A DNA stretch of 64,000 nt from Siphonodentalium dalli (taxonomy: Eukaryota > Mollusca > Scaphopoda > Gadilida > Siphonodentaliidae): contig CP136062.1 of assembly GCA_032622095.1 (NCBI GenBank), forward strand, positions 8,893,710 to 8,957,709, read 5' to 3'. The notes below the pieces were generated by a model that saw nothing but the letters and a program-made list of their open reading frames with translations, was not told the DNA's origin and ran no database searches. Both the position numbers and the translations under genes were made by a program. Of this stretch, positions 62,573 through 64,000 are shown in pieces; the stretch's first letter is position 1, and every line of letters begins with the position of its first letter.

Positions 62573-63415
62573 GCTTCCAGATTTATCAGGATTCTATTAC
62601 TGGTGTTATTTCTTACCCCAAAAAAATTGTTAATTTTAAAACGGGGTATGTGGGTTAAATGACCGCTGGGAGATAATAGGATGCCCAATGACTCCTATAT
62701 TTCTATTGTATCACGGTAAAGCTTTTTTTGTAAAATTGGCGCGGTTTACACGATAAAACTGCAATTTACTTTTCAATTATAGGTTACAAACAACTAATTA
62801 TATAGAGTTACTCTTCTTGAATTTGTGTAGGGATACTCGAGTCAGCATAAAAAAAAATTCTGGCTGCTGATTGGTTGATTATCATTGAGGGAAATATCCC
62901 TAATCGGGAACAGAAAATCATAGCCTACGTAAATATGGCGATCGTGTATGTTTAGATGTCCAGGAAGAGTCTGGTGGCGTCCAGAAGTTACGGAAGGGGT
63001 CTGGGTATTTTTATGCTGCTGATTTTTTTGCAGTAAATTTAAAGGGGCATCCGCCTATCATTGAACCAAACCATCATCGGATGGTGAAATTTTGAGGGGG
63101 GGGGGGGGTCTATTTCAAATGCAATTAAACATTGTATTGTTCAAAATTAGATAAATTCCTTAAAACGTATGGTTGATATACGTGACTAGTTTTCAAAACT
63201 TATACATATTACTTTCTATCGTGTGCGTTATGCACGCGAGTCGGTTTTTACAAATTAAATTATGATGAAAAACCATGAATTTGGGGGTGTGGTCACATTT
63301 GTGGTCATAATATCCCCATTAGTGAGTGGATGGACATGGGACATGCGACACTGTGCAGTATATATGTCTATGACAAGCCTAACATGAGACATTAGTATCT
63401 TTTCTACTAAACTGC
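62573..63415 (+). repeat. Satellite unit 60, class C
   Basis: 843 bp; 13 G; the only C unit right of the LB block; GGGATACTC and a private AAAGGGGCATCC. Confidence 0.95.
62782..63038 (+). mobile_element. MITE left fragment, unit 60
   Basis: 257 bp, common C junction, GGGATACTC variant as in unit 3. Confidence 0.87.
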
Positions 63416-64000
63416 GCTTCCAGATTTATCAGGATTCTATTACTGGTGTTATTTCTTACCCCAAAAAAATTGTTAATTTTAAAACGGGGTATGTGGGTTA
63501 AATGACCGCTGGGAGATAATAGGATGCCCAATGACTCCTATATTTCTATTGTATCACGGTAAAGCTTTTTTTGTAAAATTGGCGCGGTTTACACGATAAA
63601 ACTGCAATTTACTTTTCAATTATAGGCAAAAAATTCACATTTTTCAAATATCGTTCAGGGCAGCGAATTTAGGAACACTGATAAACAAAGACTCACTCGT
63701 TTTGTTGAGTTATTATATTTTCACGCCCTACAGACCCATTTTCAGATTATGCGAGACATTTATTAACCCTCTGTCGCCGGAACTTCAACTTTTTCCGGAG
63801 GCGAAATTTTCTGAAAATCATCCATTTTGTGCATATGGGTGGACCTTTAATGTTCAAAATAGCACGGTCGAGGTGATGGAAGTTTCTCTGAGAGAAATTC
63901 GACTCAAACTCCTAAAAAGTACTAAAATTTAAAGGGACATCCGCCTATCATTGAACCAAACCATCATCGGATGGTGAAATTTTGAGGGGGGGGGGGGGGT
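63416..64000 (+). repeat. Satellite unit 61, class S, cut by window end
   Basis: First 585 bp; the window stops in the G tract (14 G then T). Confidence 0.93.

Larger units (their letters stand above)
1..64000 (+). repeat. 888-bp satellite tandem array (61 units, all same orientation)
   Basis: The window is one head-to-tail array. I phased units at GCTTCCAGATTT, which recurs every ~888 bp (S), ~1,344 bp (L, MITE-filled) or ~840 bp (C, deleted). Units differ mostly by single substitutions and a variable G tract. No unit contains an ATG-initiated open frame of gene-like length, and substitutions do not respect any frame. The array is broken once, by the fold-back element at 11674-16945. Both window edges lie inside the array, so its full length is unknown. 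Pericentromeric, subtelomeric or interstitial location cannot be decided. Confidence 0.97.

Noticed and set aside
1-64000. CRISPR array
   Set aside because: Repeats are ~888 bp, contiguous and without unique spacers.
1-64000. Ribosomal DNA spacer, 5S or tRNA cluster
   Set aside because: I found no rRNA-like core. The best tRNA B-box-like strings (GGTTCAATG on the minus strand, GTTCAACTA on the plus strand) do not complete the consensus and have no A box or cloverleaf nearby.
1-64000. Integrated virus or retroelement
   Set aside because: No long frames, no LTR-like direct repeats with primer-binding sites, no poly-A-ended copies and no polymerase motifs are seen.

Overview
This 64 kb window is eukaryotic, non-genic, AT-rich satellite DNA. 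I find no protein-coding gene, tRNA or rRNA that I can support. About 91% of it is one head-to-tail tandem array, here called the 888-bp satellite. I count 61 units by the phase marker GCTTCCAGATTT, all in the same orientation. The remainder is a single 5,272-bp fold-back (long-inverted-repeat) transposable element at 11674-16945, which splits unit 12.

The units fall into classes that can be ordered in time. S units (about 882-897 bp, 40 units including the split unit 12 and the end-truncated unit 61) are the basic satellite. L units (about 1,340-1,351 bp: units 1, 8, 10, 18, 20 and the diverged LB units 39-44, plus the chimeric unit 45) carry a 452-bp MITE-like DNA transposon. It has ~21-bp terminal inverted repeats beginning GGTTAC and a TATA duplication, and S units show the intact empty site. 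C units (about 840 bp: units 3, 11, 22, 29, 30, 33, 34, 60) are L units that lost ~503 bp across the MITE right half and adjacent satellite, all with the same junction. Unit 36 is a further truncated LB unit (579 bp). The inferred order is S, then MITE insertion (L), then internal deletion (C), with all forms spread by unequal exchange or conversion. The fold-back element is present once only and so inserted late.

Layout: 1-11673 mixed S/L/C units; 11674-16945 fold-back element flanked by TTA duplications; 16946-38295 mixed S/L/C units with higher-order duplications (period ~3.46 kb at 31375-37406, ~1.77 kb dimers at 18091-21637); 38296-40644 transition zone with a truncated unit and mosaics; 40645-49387 a block of near-identical LB units (~1,345 bp); 49388-64000 almost only S units with dimer and tetramer higher-order patterns and one C unit.

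The fold-back element has ~1.8-kb arms that are about 99% identical by eye. Their outer parts repeat a CAARATGGC-type motif, and their inner parts are a 42-bp minisatellite that, read towards the right end, encodes a histidine-rich 14-residue pattern. It has no recognisable transposase. The organism is probably an invertebrate animal (satellites with embedded MITEs and ATGGCGGCC-rich fold-back elements are familiar from marine invertebrates such as bivalves), but the sequence does not prove this.
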